A stretch of DNA of 64,000 nucleotides, from NCBI RefSeq assembly GCF_001653235.2, contig NC_035795.1, forward strand, positions 1,674,001 through 1,738,000, written 5' to 3'. This DNA comes from Pochonia chlamydosporia 170 (Eukaryota; Ascomycota; Sordariomycetes; Hypocreales; Clavicipitaceae). Positions within the stretch are counted from its first letter, which is position 1. Each line of letters begins with the position of its first letter. The position numbers and the translations under genes are program-made. Below the pieces are notes generated by a model. The model saw only the letters and a list, made by a program, of their open reading frames with translations. It ran no database searches and was not told where the DNA came from. Below are positions 33,612 through 45,630 of the stretch, piece by piece.

Positions 33612-36600
33612 TCACGACAGAAGCTTCGCAATATCCGCCATTCTCGTATCTTTCGCCGCCTTTCCTTTTCTCTCCTTTTCCTGAAACGCCTTGGTAACAA
33701 GTTCTCGCTTCTCCTTCTGGATGTCCAACACCCTCTCCTCTACTGTACCTTCAACAATAAGACGCCAGATGGTGGTCTTTCTAGTCTGGCCGAGACGATG
33801 AACTCTGTCAATGGCCTGATCTTCAATGGCCGGTGCCCACCCTAACTTCTGTTAGCCGATTGACAAAACTCACAGTGAAGCGATACTTACAGCTGTCTGA
33901 CAAAATCACAGTATCTGCAGATACAAGATTTAAACCTACGCTACAAACGGCCAAACTAGCCAACATGACCCGCGTATCGGGGTCGTTGTCCAGCGCTTGA
34001 ATTGCGCGATCACGCTTATCCGTGTTCATACTACCGTCGATACGGCAGTATTTAATACCAGCGGCATCTAGTTGATTTTGAATAATGTTCAGGAAGGAGG
34101 TCCACTGCGAGAAAATGACCACCTTTGAGCCCTTATTCTTCATAGTTGCCCGAAGAATCTGCAACAGAGCTTCGGTCTTAGAACTTTGAGTTGTTATGTC
34201 AAAGTTTTCGTCGAAGGATCCCTCTGGTGATGGTTCCAGCAGACAGTCTTCCGAAAGTTTGTTCCTACACATCGGACACTTATGCTGAATCTGAATGGCC
34301 TTCGTGACGCAGGCTCGACAAAACACGTGCTTGCAGTTTGTTATGACTGGACCACTGGGGATGTCGAAGCAGATGGCGCAATCCTCTTGACTCTCCAAGT
34401 AGAGTCGAAGAGCTTCCTGAAGCAGGGCCGTATTCTTCTCGTTGAATGGTACGACGTCTTGGCCTTCGAACAACTTCATCAACTGGTTTATACGGTCTTT
34501 GCACAACGTCCAGTGATCACACCTAAAATTTGGGTTTAGCTCAAAAGTCTTTCAATCAAAGGAGTAGACGCACGTTTGTCGTAGGCGCAAAAGCCGCTCC
34601 AGGACACCCTGGAATTGACCTTTCTGCCCAGCCGCCTTGGCCTGAAATTCTTGGAGGGCACCACGGGCTTCCGTACTAATCATGATGTCAGCTTTCTGCC
34701 GGCCTTGTTGAGTGAATGTAACTTACAGCAATGCGTCATATTTTTTCTTTTCTTCCGGGTGGAAAGTGATCCGATGTAGATATTGCTTCTTCTCAGGCAG
34801 TTTCAGATCAACAAATTTCATATCCTTCTTGCGTCGGAGGCAAATATCCTGCATGAGTGCCTGCAGAATGATTTCCGCGCTGGCGTCGCCAGCGGCCAAT
34901 TTTCTTGTTATCCGAGTATTGAAAATCTCTGGGTGCTCGATACCCCCGGTGATGTGCAGAAACTTGACCAACGAATGCAAGTCCTTGACGGAGTTGGTGC
35001 TAAAGCTAAGATTAGCGGATTTGAATCGGCCGAATTGCCATAGTACTTACATCGGAGTACCGGTTAACACCCATCGTGACTTGGCGTTGAGAGCACACGC
35101 TGCCAATGCGACCTTTGTCCTGGCATTGCGGATAACATGGCCTTCGTCAAGAACCACACGCCTCCACTGTATATTCTGTGCCAGCAAAACTTGCGGAACG
35201 TTGGAATCCCTTTCACGAGCTAACTTGCCGTAGCTTGTGATGACCACGTCATATTTCATGAGTTCTTTGGCTGTCATTTTCTTATCACCATGATATATGA
35301 ACACGCTTGGTGCGCATTCCGGCTTGACGTGTCGCTCGATCTGGTGCCTCCAGTTGCTCATCACACTCACAGGCGCGACTATCAATGTGGTACCAGGACC
35401 TCCCGTTAGAATTAGGCTGATGATCTGAAGAGTCTTACCGAGACCCATATCGTCTGCCAAAATGCCACCCGAGAAGAGCTCAGGGGCACTTGTGCTCACG
35501 AAGTCTGTAACAGCATTCCAGTAATACCCTCGATTGTCTTGCTTCCAAAGTTGAACAAGATTTCCAGCTTCCTTTGTTGGTAACACTGGGTTCTCTTTCG
35601 AAATCATCCACGCGAGGCCCTAATTCCAAGTTAGTGAAGAACAGGCCCAAGAATCGTAGGAACATACTTGTAACTGGTATGGAAGTAGGATCGCACTCAG
35701 GCCGTCAGGTTGTTCACATGTCGGCATTTCGGATAGGTACTTTTCATCCATGGAGAAGGTCTTGATCGCATCTGTGCCATTGCGAAACTCAACGGAAGAA
35801 CTCTTCTTCAAGATGTCCTCAAGAGACAGTTCTGGCTCGTCGGCGCCTGCAGTGCCCATCCCATGGGTGGTGCCTCCTGCCTTTAAGCCCATAACGGTCC
35901 TCTGAGCTTCTGCTTCTCTCTTAGTTCGCTTCAGCTCCGTGGCCTTGACAAGCTTGTCCGCCTTGAGGCGTTCCTCAATCCTGCTGCGCTCAGCAGGGTT
36001 GCTTGGCCCATAGAAGAACAGTCTCACAGGACAGTCGTATCCGCCCTTCGGTCCAGTGAGTTGTGCCTCTAAGGTAACATCACCAACGTCCTGTTCGTAC
36101 CTGTCAGTACAACTTCAGCAATTGGAAAGAAGTCACATACGACGTAGGGTGCAACTTTCTCCACCACCTTTCGTGGCAAATGACCAATTTGTCGATACAT
36201 CACGTTGTCCATACGAATAGCATTTCGGTCATACTGGGGAACAGATTAGCAACTTGTAATTGCGTTTCCCACACGGAGAAGTACGACCGATCCACTAACC
36301 TGATTACCGGGCTCTCTGCGACAGAGAACAATCTCACCAGTTGAAGCATGACCTCTGTAGTATTGTATGCCAACAATTTTCGTATCTATGACCTTCTGTG
36401 AGACAATGTCTGTAGAACGAAATGCGTGGGTACTCACCGAAGGTGCCATACAATTCCCTGGCTGGGCCATCATCATCCTGTGTCAAATCCAGGACTTCAT
36501 TTTCATAAGAAGCTGTCTGGGACGAGGTGAGAGGCTGGCTTGAAGAAAGAGAGGACAAGCCATTCTGTGAACCGGGAGCGAGTCCACGTGGTGAACCATT

Positions 36601-36741
36601 TTGCGAAGAATAATAAACTGACGTTCCCCCAATGCCAGTGGAATATGTTGCCGAAGCAGGTGAGCGACGCTTTTTTTGGGGCACGGATCTGTCGCTAGTG
36701 AGATCTATAACATCGTGGCCCCGTTTTTTAGAACCAGGCAT
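33612..36741 (-). CDS. HIRAN-SNF2-RING helicase (HLTF/Rad5-like)
   Basis: Nine exons: 36438-36741, 36300-36409, 36141-36233, 35668-36090, 35051-35619, 34727-34999, 34574-34675, 33891-34522 and 33612-33841; 911 aa, with every junction in phase. Order: Ser-rich N-terminus with basic clusters; HIRAN domain (about 102-170, [15 protein letters not shown]...[13 protein letters not shown]); SNF2 ATPase lobe 1 with [13 protein letters not shown] (Walker A), DEGH (motif II) and VLTGTP; a C3HC4 RING (CAICFD...CKHVFCRAC...CPMCR) set between the lobes; then lobe 2 with [19 protein letters not shown] and DRVHRLGQ. This set matches HLTF/Rad5-type enzymes, which polyubiquitinate PCNA and remodel stalled replication forks. 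At 911 aa it is shorter than yeast Rad5 and closer to the SMARCA3-like fungal branch, so exact orthology is open. A nuclear role is inferred. Confidence 0.93.
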
Positions 36742-37529
36742 GATGACTTTGATGGAATGGTTAGATTACCTAGGTAGTTGCGGTAGGTTCATTGTGAACA
36801 AAAGTTGAAAAGGGAGTAGGAAAATTAAATACTCACATAACGTTGCGTAGCACCACTGCTGAGATGGAAAACGCACGAATGAAGGAAAAAATGAACGAGA
36901 TTAGACACGAGAGAAAAAGCAGGCGGAGAGACGCTGGTTTTACTGCATTCACAGTTCACGGTACAGTGGCAGCTGTCAGTCAGGACTGCCCCTAATTTTG
37001 CCTAGCGCGTTTCCCAAAATATCCATCCAAAACGCGAGGTCTCACGCGGAGTCACGTGAATTCTCTTAGTCAGCAGGAATACTCACTGCAGGCTGTCGGT
37101 CGGCCCACTGCGTCACCTGTTTAGGACTAGCGGCAATCACGCAATCGATGAGCCCGCCCAAAGGGGAGGGCATGAACAGCAACGACATCTCATCGACGAC
37201 TTCTGATTCTTTCAACTTCACTCCACACTCATTTTGGGGCTTTGGAAGAGTTCTATAACTTTGGAGCTTTCATTGCATACCCTAATGTCATGCTATCATT
37301 ACGAAAAGAAGTTGCTAACACGGAATTTTGCACCGCTATGCACTGGCTCCACAGCAGCACGGTAGGGAAGCGCCGACGTGGAGGACTGATCCGAATGGCC
37401 TCGATTGAGCAAACGGGAGAAAAGAAAAGAAGGAAGCCAAACGCTTATACGCCAAAGCCAAGCAAACAAATGCCGATATGAGAACACCCTCGTCCAAAAC
37501 CGGCCTATCCTTTCACCTGATTACTATTC
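36742..37529. other. Intergenic region 5' of the HIRAN-SNF2-RING gene and 3' of CDO1
   Basis: 788 bp. The TACCTAGGTA palindrome sits 26 bp upstream of the helicase ATG (36767-36776). No gene seen. Confidence 0.5.
36767..36776. repeat. TACCTAGGTA palindrome near the helicase start codon
   Basis: Perfect 10-bp palindrome, followed by TTGCGGTAGGTTC. Same core as the other copies in the window. Confidence 0.55.
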
Positions 37530-38337
37530 CTACTGCTTGAGGACACGGCCATACACCGAGTAGTAATGGCACCCAGGAACATGACTACTCCTGCCAGTCT
37601 TCTCATCGAAGATATGGCAGCCCTCCTTGGCTACATTGGGAGGGGTGTACACTGGCAAAGTTGCTAGTTAGCTTTCATGACAAGCGTCATAGAGGGACCA
37701 AGTGCAATCGGAGAGGACGTACAGTGCAATGAGACGGCAAAGTCGCTGCCTCTGTTGGATACACGGTGCAAGCCAAGCTCATCGGCCATGTAAGTGACAC
37801 CGTTTTCTTTATATGTCTTCTCAGAGATGACCTCCATGGGTCTCTCTGGACTATCGTCTTCTGGAAAGGCGTAGCGGGTTTCAGTCAGACTACCGTGGAG
37901 GACCTTCATCAGGCAATGAGCATTGCCGTGGTCATGGATCGGACTCCCTTTGCCAGGAGACCATACAAGCACAAGCTACACCAATCCCAAGTCAACATCG
38001 ATTAGTCCATGCATCCACAAAGGCACGGTCATGGTTGGGCATGACAACTTACCAAGTTGCTTTTGCCGTTCCCCTCGTCAACAAGGTTGCGGGTGTACCC
38101 CCGACTGGCATCACCGTGGGCGTATTTGGACCATTCGGCTGGATTACTGTCATAGTTGATCATCAGATCGGTCAAGGCATCGACGTCGACATCATCGGAG
38201 GTCAGTCCCGACGAAGGACCAAGGGCTCTCTTCATGGCAAGGACGAGTTCCTCGAACTTGTCGGACTGCGGGAAGCCCACAGCAGATTTGCTGCCGATGG
38301 AGAGGGCACTTGGACTTGCGATGATATCGATGGCCAT
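37530..38337 (-). CDS. CDO1: Cysteine dioxygenase type I
   Basis: Exons 38053-38337, 37723-37975 and 37530-37651; 219 aa. Joins read N-G-K-S-N-L-L-V-L-V-W-S-P and V-S-L-H-L-Y-T-P-P. The cupin iron ligands are His109 and His111 in [11 protein letters not shown] and His165 in LGLHRVSN. Cys116 lies where mammalian CDO forms its Cys-Tyr cofactor, with Tyr residues near the C-terminus in CHYYSVYGR. The enzyme oxidises L-cysteine to cysteine sulfinate with O2 in the cytosol. The sulfinate is then transaminated and releases sulfite. The neighbouring divergent gene encodes an SSU1-type sulfite exporter, which fits removal of that product. Confidence 0.95.
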
Positions 38338-40036
38338 GATGGATTGCTATGATGGATGATTGGTGTTGATACTTGGAAGGGGGATGTCAAGACTTGAGCA
38401 GATGTTTTATGTATTCTGATGACGGACAAACGACGAAAGGACAACTCAACATCGACAGACCACTGGCGCTTTCCTGTCAGTGGGGATGGGGATACGCATA
38501 CTCCCTACTCTCTGCCCGTCCCAGGTCACCTGAGCGTCTGCGCAGCATCGGTGGATAGTATTCCCGGGAGTACGGAGTATGCCAGTGGGGCATTATCGCC
38601 AAAACATTTTCGTCAGACCACGCCGAAATGGCTTCCACCAGTTCCAGGATTCAGCGAACCTTGAGGGAACGATGGGTTCCCAGGTTCGTGACGACAATGG
38701 TGCGACATGGTTGGCCACGAGGGACGACGAAAAGTGGGTGACCCCGCCTGAAAGGCTGTGTGAAAGTTGGACGGCAAGACGGCCGACGAACCAGAGCTGA
38801 CCCAGGGACGGCCGGAGCAAGGGGGGCGGTGAGTGCCAAAATACACGCCAAGATGTAAAATGACGGAATAGTTTACGAGATGCAAATCGTTAGAAGGATT
38901 TATTTCTCTGGAATTACATGTCTAGGGTATTTTGCAGCTGTCGGGTGAGGTAGTTTTCGGAGACCGATCTGATAATCTTTCAAAGTTTAAATTTTTTGCC
39001 CTGTGTGAAATAAGCTCATGGCATGTTTGATGACTCGTGTGGCCACTTAAAAGTGGGTAATTTATGTGTGTAAATTTTTCTTGACCTATTTTTCTGTGAC
39101 CAGAGTGACTCTGCCAGCGGGGTGCGACACCGGAGACTGGCCGGAAACGCGCTGAAGGGGATCGGATTTCGGCACCAAGCGCCGCCTGAAGACGGCCAAC
39201 GAAGCGCTGCTGGAATGGGTTCTCAGCAGGCAAAGCGGGCGGCTCGTCGTCGGCATGGCAGGACATGATTCACCTCGACCGTCATCCACCGACAGCCGAT
39301 GAGCCGGAGTGGAAGCTTTGAAGGTGGAATCATTTGCCGCCCTGGTTAGCGCCAAAGGTGCCTTTGCCGTATACACGGAGTATTACACGGAGGAGGGTGT
39401 TGACTGGCGTCGTTGTTGTATATTGCGGGAGGTCTGGTAACATTGAACTACCTAGGTCACTAACTACCTACCTTGGTCGGTAGGTAGATAGTTGAGTTTC
39501 GTTCCTAAGCAGCCCGAGTAACCGTTGGAGCAGAATACACGCCAACAGCTGCAGCATCTCTGTCTTCACGGCTCACAATGCCGCGGAAACGCAGCAGAAC
39601 AAAATCGCCGATCGAGCAATTGCACTCACTTCTAACATGAAGGTGCAATACGCAGGCCAACTCCCGTCACGCAGCACGCACAGCGACAGGGACATGCCCA
39701 ACGAACCAGTTTCAATGTTGACATCGACCCCCGCTCGCCTAGCCGTCCGGGGATTCAGGTGGCGTAGGGCCCTAAAAAAGACAAGGACTGCCAAATGGGG
39801 GGTGCTGTGGCCACACTAGGCGTCTCTTTCGTGCTTGACAATTCGATGGAGCTTTCTCGGCCTTCGACGGAGGCGTTCCCGGAGAAATGGGTTTTTCATA
39901 AAAGACGGCGTCGCCTTCCATGTCTTTTGCCAATTGCTGCATGCTAGTGAAGATACGTTTCAGTATATTTGGAAAGACAAGATAATTTGTCACAAAAGTT
40001 TGGCGGGCTAGTAGGGCGACTTACTCACCGACCACA
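38338..40036. promoter_or_regulatory. Shared intergenic region of CDO1 (-) and SSU1 (+)
   Basis: 1.7 kb between divergent start codons. No gene recognised. It contains an imperfect inverted-repeat cluster at 39446-39495 and GGAGTACGGAGTA near 38568. By position it may drive both genes together under cysteine excess, which is an inference. I could not identify a clear sulfur-regulator site by eye. Confidence 0.5.
39446..39495. repeat. Inverted repeat cluster of ACTACCTA / TAGGTAG units
   Basis: AACTACCTAGGTCAC is followed by AACTACCTACC, a short spacer, then GGTAGGTAGATAGTT, forming an imperfect hairpin. It shares its core with copies near 1722, 8765, 10211 and 36767. Confidence 0.6.
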
Positions 40037-41610
40037 ATGACACCTCTGACAAACACATCGTCGCAAAATTCGACCTGCGCCGTGAGCAGCAATGGCGTGA
40101 CGGATCACACCGCCAGCGACAATGAGGGCGTGAACGCGGCGCCTGTGGAAGAGACGCCGTGCCAGAAGAGAGCGAGGGAGTTGCAGGAACGGGGATGGCG
40201 ACGAATCATTCGCAACTTTACGCCTTCGTGAGTTTTGAGACCCTGTCAAACCGATGTTGAAGTTGGGTTGTTCTACAACTCGACTGTTGTGTTGCGACAA
40301 CTCAAGGCGGTACAGACACAATTCGGGAATGTGAAACTAACCGTGTATTGTGGAATAGTTGGTTTGCAGTTAACATGGGAACTGGAATCGTTTCCATCCT
40401 CCTTCATAACTTGCCGTACAATGCCCAATGGCTGCAGTACATAAGTTACATCTTCTTCGGCCTCAATATCCTCCTCTTTGCGATATTCACCTGTATCTCT
40501 TTGGCGCGGTATACCTTTTACCCTGAGATTTGGTGGGCCATGATTTCGCATCCGGGACAGTCGTTATTCCTAGGTTGCTTCCCAATGGGCTTTGCAAGTA
40601 CGCTCTGTTCCCTTCTTCACAATCATCCCCCCAATGTCCAATTGGACATCTCCTCCGTCCAGCGTGCTGACCGTGAAACCAACAGCCATCATCAACATGA
40701 TGATCTTTTGCTGCAAGCAATGGGGCGACTGGCTCGTCTACCTAGCCTGGGCGTTCTGGTGGATAGACGTCCTCCTCTCCATGGCCACCGCCATCACCAT
40801 GCCCTTCATCGTCATGCACCGCCATAAACCCGGCCTGAGCAACACCACAGCCGCGCTTCTCCTCCCCATCGTACCGACAGTCGTTGCCGCCGCCACGGGT
40901 GGCATCGTAGCCGAAGCGCTCCCTGACCACGGACACGCCCTCACCACCCTCGTTGCGAGCTACGTCCTCTGGGGCATCGGCGAGTGTCTCTCCGCCTGCG
41001 TCCTGGCCCTCTACTTCCATCGTCTGACCATCCACTCCCTCCCGCCAAAGGAGGTCATCGTATCGGTGTTCCTCCCCGTCGGGCCCCTCGGCCAAGGCGG
41101 CTTCGGCATCCAGCAACTCGGCAAGGTTGCCGTGCAGCTGCTCCCACAGACAGCGGCCTTTAGAGCATCGGGTGTGGACGTGCTGCGTGGCGCGGAAACG
41201 CTCTACGTCCTAGGCGTCTTCATGGGCATGATCATGTGGGGATTCGCTCTCGTGTGGGTGTGCTTCGCGCTCATCAGCCTGGCGACCATTCGTGATTTCC
41301 CCTTCAATATGGGCTGGTGGGGATTTACCTTTCCCCTGGGCGTGTGGGCGACCTGCACGACGATGCTGGCTGTGAATTTGGACAGCACCTTTTTCAAAGT
41401 AGCCTCGATGGTGAGTGTCGTATGCCTAGGCGACTAGTTGTGCTTTGCTAACTTGTGATGAAGATTATTTCATTGTCAGTGCTTCTTCTCTGGATAATGG
41501 TAGCCAGCAGAACACTCCTACTAGCCGTCAAGGGCGACATGTTCTTTGCACCCTGCCTCAAAGAATTAAAAGAGAAGGAAAGAGCGGCAGCCAACGACAC
41601 AAGAGTATGA
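40037..41610 (+). CDS. SSU1: Sulfite efflux pump of the SSU1 / TDT (malate-tellurite) family
   Basis: Exons 40037-40227, 40359-40597, 40686-41410 and 41464-41610; 433 aa. Joins read F-T-P-S-W-F-A-V-N-M-G-T-G-I-V-S-I-L-L, M-G-F-A-T-I-I-N-M-M-I and V-A-S-M-I-I-S-L-S-V. Ten hydrophobic helices with family signatures are present: WFAVNMGTGIVSILLHNLPY, WWIDVLLS, PIVPTVVAAATGGIVAEAL, FLPVGPLGQGGFGIQQLG and MGWWGFTFPLGVWA. Ssu1 exports sulfite across the plasma membrane. In keratin-degrading fungi, sulfite from cysteine breakdown is secreted to break disulfides. Its head-to-head neighbour here is CDO1. Confidence 0.93.
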
Positions 41611-42102
41611 GGTCTTTTTCTTCAGGATCGGATTTGGACTTGGGGGGTATATAATGCACGAGTCTCGATTGTATATATGTGAGACCAGGTTGAGTTTTCG
41701 AGCATAAGCATAGCGAGGGGTTTGAGTCAAAATGATCATTTAAAGTTGGCAGAGCATAGTCCGTGTCGAAGTATTAGGGGAAATAGAGACGGGAGAAAAA
41801 ATATAATGAATATGAAATAATACTATTTTACAAGCCACTAGATGGATCTGGGGCCGTGACTGCACTTCGGGCTGATAAGCCGAACCTTGATGGTTGGTTG
41901 TTGCTCCACGATAAGATAGCAAAGTCATGACATGGGTTTTTACAACTCCGCGGCACATTCCTACTGTCAAAGTTATCCGTGTATGCATTTATTTGTTATC
42001 TAGTCTGCCCCAGAAATTTCACCTAAGCGCTATGCCATGCATGTATGATTTGTGTAAATCCATGAGAAATAATACAGCCCATGTCCATGTCCCATGTCCT
42101 CC
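41611..42102. other. Convergent 3' flanks of SSU1 (+) and NCA2 (-)
   Basis: 492 bp with the two 3' UTRs; no additional gene seen. Confidence 0.5.
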
Positions 42103-44200
42103 TCATTTGAGCCATCTGGCATAAGCCCATCGAATGCGCTCCAGGGCTTTGGTCTGCACCTGGATGCCCTTGATGTTTGCCAGGTCGTCAAGATCTTCCA
42201 AAAACTCCTTTTCAACATCCCGAGGCATCAAGTTGCTGGCAAAGCTGCGCAGCACATGTACTTCGCATAGCAGCAACCCGTGATCCTTGTATGACAACAC
42301 ATTGTTTTCTGTCGGTCTCGCTTCCGACAAGATTCTGTCAATGTTGCGGAGAATTCGCACAGCTCGGCCGGACTTCTTGTCTCGACGCAAGCCGCTTCGT
42401 CCACCTAAAATACCGCGTAGATACTGTAAAACACCAATTGATACAAGAACTCCTGGAGTCAAGCCAACAAACCCAAACACGAGCTCCTGACTTTTCAGAA
42501 GGGAGTCGATACCGGTCATGGCAACCTCTAGGTCTACCTTTGTCTTTTGCACTTGAATCAACAAGGAACGGACGAGGTCACCGCGGACTGCGCCCACAAA
42601 TGGACTGCGAAGGTCTTGCTCATACGCCCGCAATACTGGTGTCACATCCCCTTCGGCAACTCTGTTTCTAATCTCGGCAAGTTGTGTTTCTGTAATGGAG
42701 GAGTTGCCCTCAAATGCAAAGTGCGGCTTGTCCTTGGCAAAATCGACAACCATTCGTTCCAGGCTCTCACGATCAGCCTTGAGACTATCACGGCTCATGA
42801 TGGCAATGTCACTCGTCGAGTCATGTCGAATAGTCTTGATAACCTTTGTTGTTGGCTGGACAACCCAGTTGAACCAAAAGTCTCTGATAGTACCGCCAAG
42901 GTTCGTAATCCAGTTGATGATTTCGTCTTGGCGATTGACCAAGATGCGCAAGACAGTAGTAGATGAGAGCACGCCCACCACCGTCGGAAGCCAGTATCTG
43001 ACGAGTGGCGTCGGCCTACCATTATCCCTTGCCAGGTTTCGCATGTTGTTGAAATGCTCCGGGAGTGTCTTGTCTATGATGCGTAAGAGCCGGCGAGACA
43101 GCACTGCTGGACGATCAGGCGTGACACTTTCTTCCAAGTGCACGGATAATTCGGGGTCCTCTTCAACGCCAGCAAAGACTTTATCCTCAAAGTCGTGAAT
43201 GTTGACATCCAGGGTGCAGACCTCCTTCAGAACCATGTCCATCAGTGCAACGCTACGTTCAACCACGCCCTTGAGATCATGGTTGTCTTGTAGCTCAGCC
43301 TTGTCATCATCGTGACCAAATTGAAGTCCTTCATCCATCAAGACTCCCAGCCCGCTAGCTGTGATTTCTCGCAACTTTCGAAGCTGTGCCTGCTTGCGAC
43401 GAGCCTCTGACCGGCAAAATGCCACAGGAGAAAGCACTTTTCGTTGGATGTTGGCAAACGACCGCTCTCGGATGCTGTCTCGAACAATGCCATAAAATTG
43501 TCGCCATTGCTGTGACACTCCGGCGGCAGTTGAGTCGACCAGCTCAGCAGGCGAATCTCTGACGGATAGAGACCGTAGGCGGACCTTGCTCGCGCTGTAT
43601 ACGTCCAGAGTCCATGCCCAAAATCGAACTGGCGACGTTTGGACGGTATAGAGGCTGCTGTAGGCGTACGAGTTCAATACATCAGACCAATACCAAAGAT
43701 CGTCATTGAGGGGGATAATTTGGTCCAGCAAGGCGTTGAGAATGGCACCGTAAATGTGGACGGTAGCCTTGGTGACCAGCAACCATTCAATCTCATCCTC
43801 GTAGGCACTCTTAGTCCCTGGTCCTGGCCGCCCTGCTTGGTGTATCTGCTTGATAGCTTGCTTCTGCAATGACGGCAAACCACTCTGTGTGAGGAGAGCT
43901 CTGACACGCTGAAGCGGAAGCAGGGAGTCAGAGGCAGAGGTTGCACTTAGGGATTGAACAATCCGAAGCAGCTCATCCAACCTCGGGGAAGTGAAGACAT
44001 CAGCCGTCACGAACGCGCGTTCCTCCACATCAGAGCGACCATCATCTGATGCCGCTTCTGAAATTACCGGTAACCGGTCCAGATAGGCATCCAGACGACG
44101 CACCTGGCTGGGAGGCAACAAAAGTCAGCCAAGACGGAACTGAGTGAACCGGCACAGGGGAACTACAAGTATTTTGTACTTACTCAGACACAAGTGACAT
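42103..44200 (-). CDS. NCA2: NCA2-family mitochondrial membrane protein
   Basis: Exons 44184-44200 (17 nt) and 42103-44107; 673 aa. The join gives M-S-L-V-S-D-Q-V-R-R-L-D-A-Y-L-D-R-L, the conserved start of this family. NCA2 features: WLLVTKATVHIYGAIL, LNDDLWYWSDVLNSYAYSSLYTVQTSP, a hydrophobic segment YWLPTVVGVLSSTTVLRIL, FWFNWVVQP, and a second hydrophobic region LVFGFVGLTPGVLVSIGVLQYL. Yeast Nca2 is a mitochondrial outer-membrane protein that affects expression of ATP synthase subunits 6 and 8 and has been tied to mitochondrial lipid supply. The short first exon would be missed without the splice join; the larger exon has no suitable ATG at the conserved position. Confidence 0.92.
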
Positions 44201-45630
44201 GATGCAGCCAACCGACAATGATGATTAATGAGGCCTGCCGGGTGGAAAGGAATGCCCAGGTTGCAGCTTGGCTTACAACGAGACCGGGGCTTAGTGCCAA
44301 TCCGACAGAGCCTCAATCGGGATGAATCGAACCGGCCAGGCGGGAAATCTGATGACTTTTGAAGAGATTGTGTGGGGAGCGAATCAGAAGAAGAGAAGAG
44401 GTCAGGTCAGGGAGATTGGTATAGCAATTAGAGTTGACGGTTCATCACACCATGTGTGCAGTGGTCGGGATGATGAGTAGCCGACTGAAGTGATATTACT
44501 GTTTGGTCTGGTCTGTTCTTGTCTGGTATGGTTTGTTTACTGCAAAGAGCTGGGGCGGAGAAACACACGCGGGAAGCGGCAGGCCAAGGTCGTACCAGGG
44601 CCTGAGACAGGATTGGCTGGCTTTGGTGATGTGGGGGCCCCAACCGGAGTAGATCGGCTCGTGTTCGGATTCAACGCCCTTGATCTGGCGGTGATGGGAG
44701 TTGCAGATGGTAAAGAGGCAAGGCACCACTGGGACAAAGGCAGCTTGTCACAGCAATGCCATCCTAAAACAAGTCGAAGCAGATCTGGCACATGACAGGA
44801 GTCAGACTCTGGGTGGAGTGAAGGCGTTGCAACGACAATCAACGCCTGATGATGAGGGCGGTGAGAAGGCTCGAATTCGTGCTTGTTTGAAAGTGAATGA
44901 GATCATAGAAGCTGGGACCAGACAGTTGCTGCATCACCTGCCAGTAAATTTGTATGGAGCAATTCAACTGCGTGGCTGCCAGAGCTGTTCCTCCTTTTCG
45001 GCCGCAACGGCGAAGGTGGCGCAGAGTCAAGACTGCGTATTCGTATTTGGTTCCCAATCTTATCGATACGCTGCATTGCGCCTCGGAAGCCGGGAAGGCC
45101 AGTGGTCGAGGTGGGATCATTCTCGAGCCACCCAACCAGTGCATGTGGCCAGCTGCAACAGTGTGGTCTGCGGTCGGTTGTTGGCAAGCCGATGGGATGG
45201 TCTGGTGGAACAAACGAGATCCAAGGGGACACACGTACCCGCCAAGTACCAGGCCGTGCCTCGACACGCCTGGTGCACGGCCAACCCACTGGCCAAGGTA
45301 CCTATTCGTCACCCGCAAAGAACTTCCTGGACGGCGGTCTGATTGGAACCCATCCCCTGAGACTCTACGCTAATCACGCCAGAAATGGACGAGGCGAAAA
45401 AAAATATGGATAAGTGCTGCCTCTGAAATGAACTGTGATAAAAATCTCAATCATCCCCCACTGTCCACTGCCGCAGTCCCCTAATCAATCATCTCTCCAA
45501 GGCTTGTGTCAAATTCTTGTTCTGTTTCCCTTTCCAATACCTCATTGTGCGGTCTTTAATTTGTGCATTTTGCTCTTTTGGTGAAATTTCCTGCGTTTAC
45601 TACGAGACTTAGTCTCCTACGTCTGTCACC
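44201..45630. promoter_or_regulatory. Divergent intergenic region NCA2 (-) / ERG25 (+)
   Basis: 1.4 kb with no recognisable gene. The last 150 bp before ERG25 is pyrimidine-rich on the plus strand, as in strongly expressed fungal promoters. TGGTC-type short repeats occur near 44503-44530. No sterol-response site could be assigned with confidence. Confidence 0.5.
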
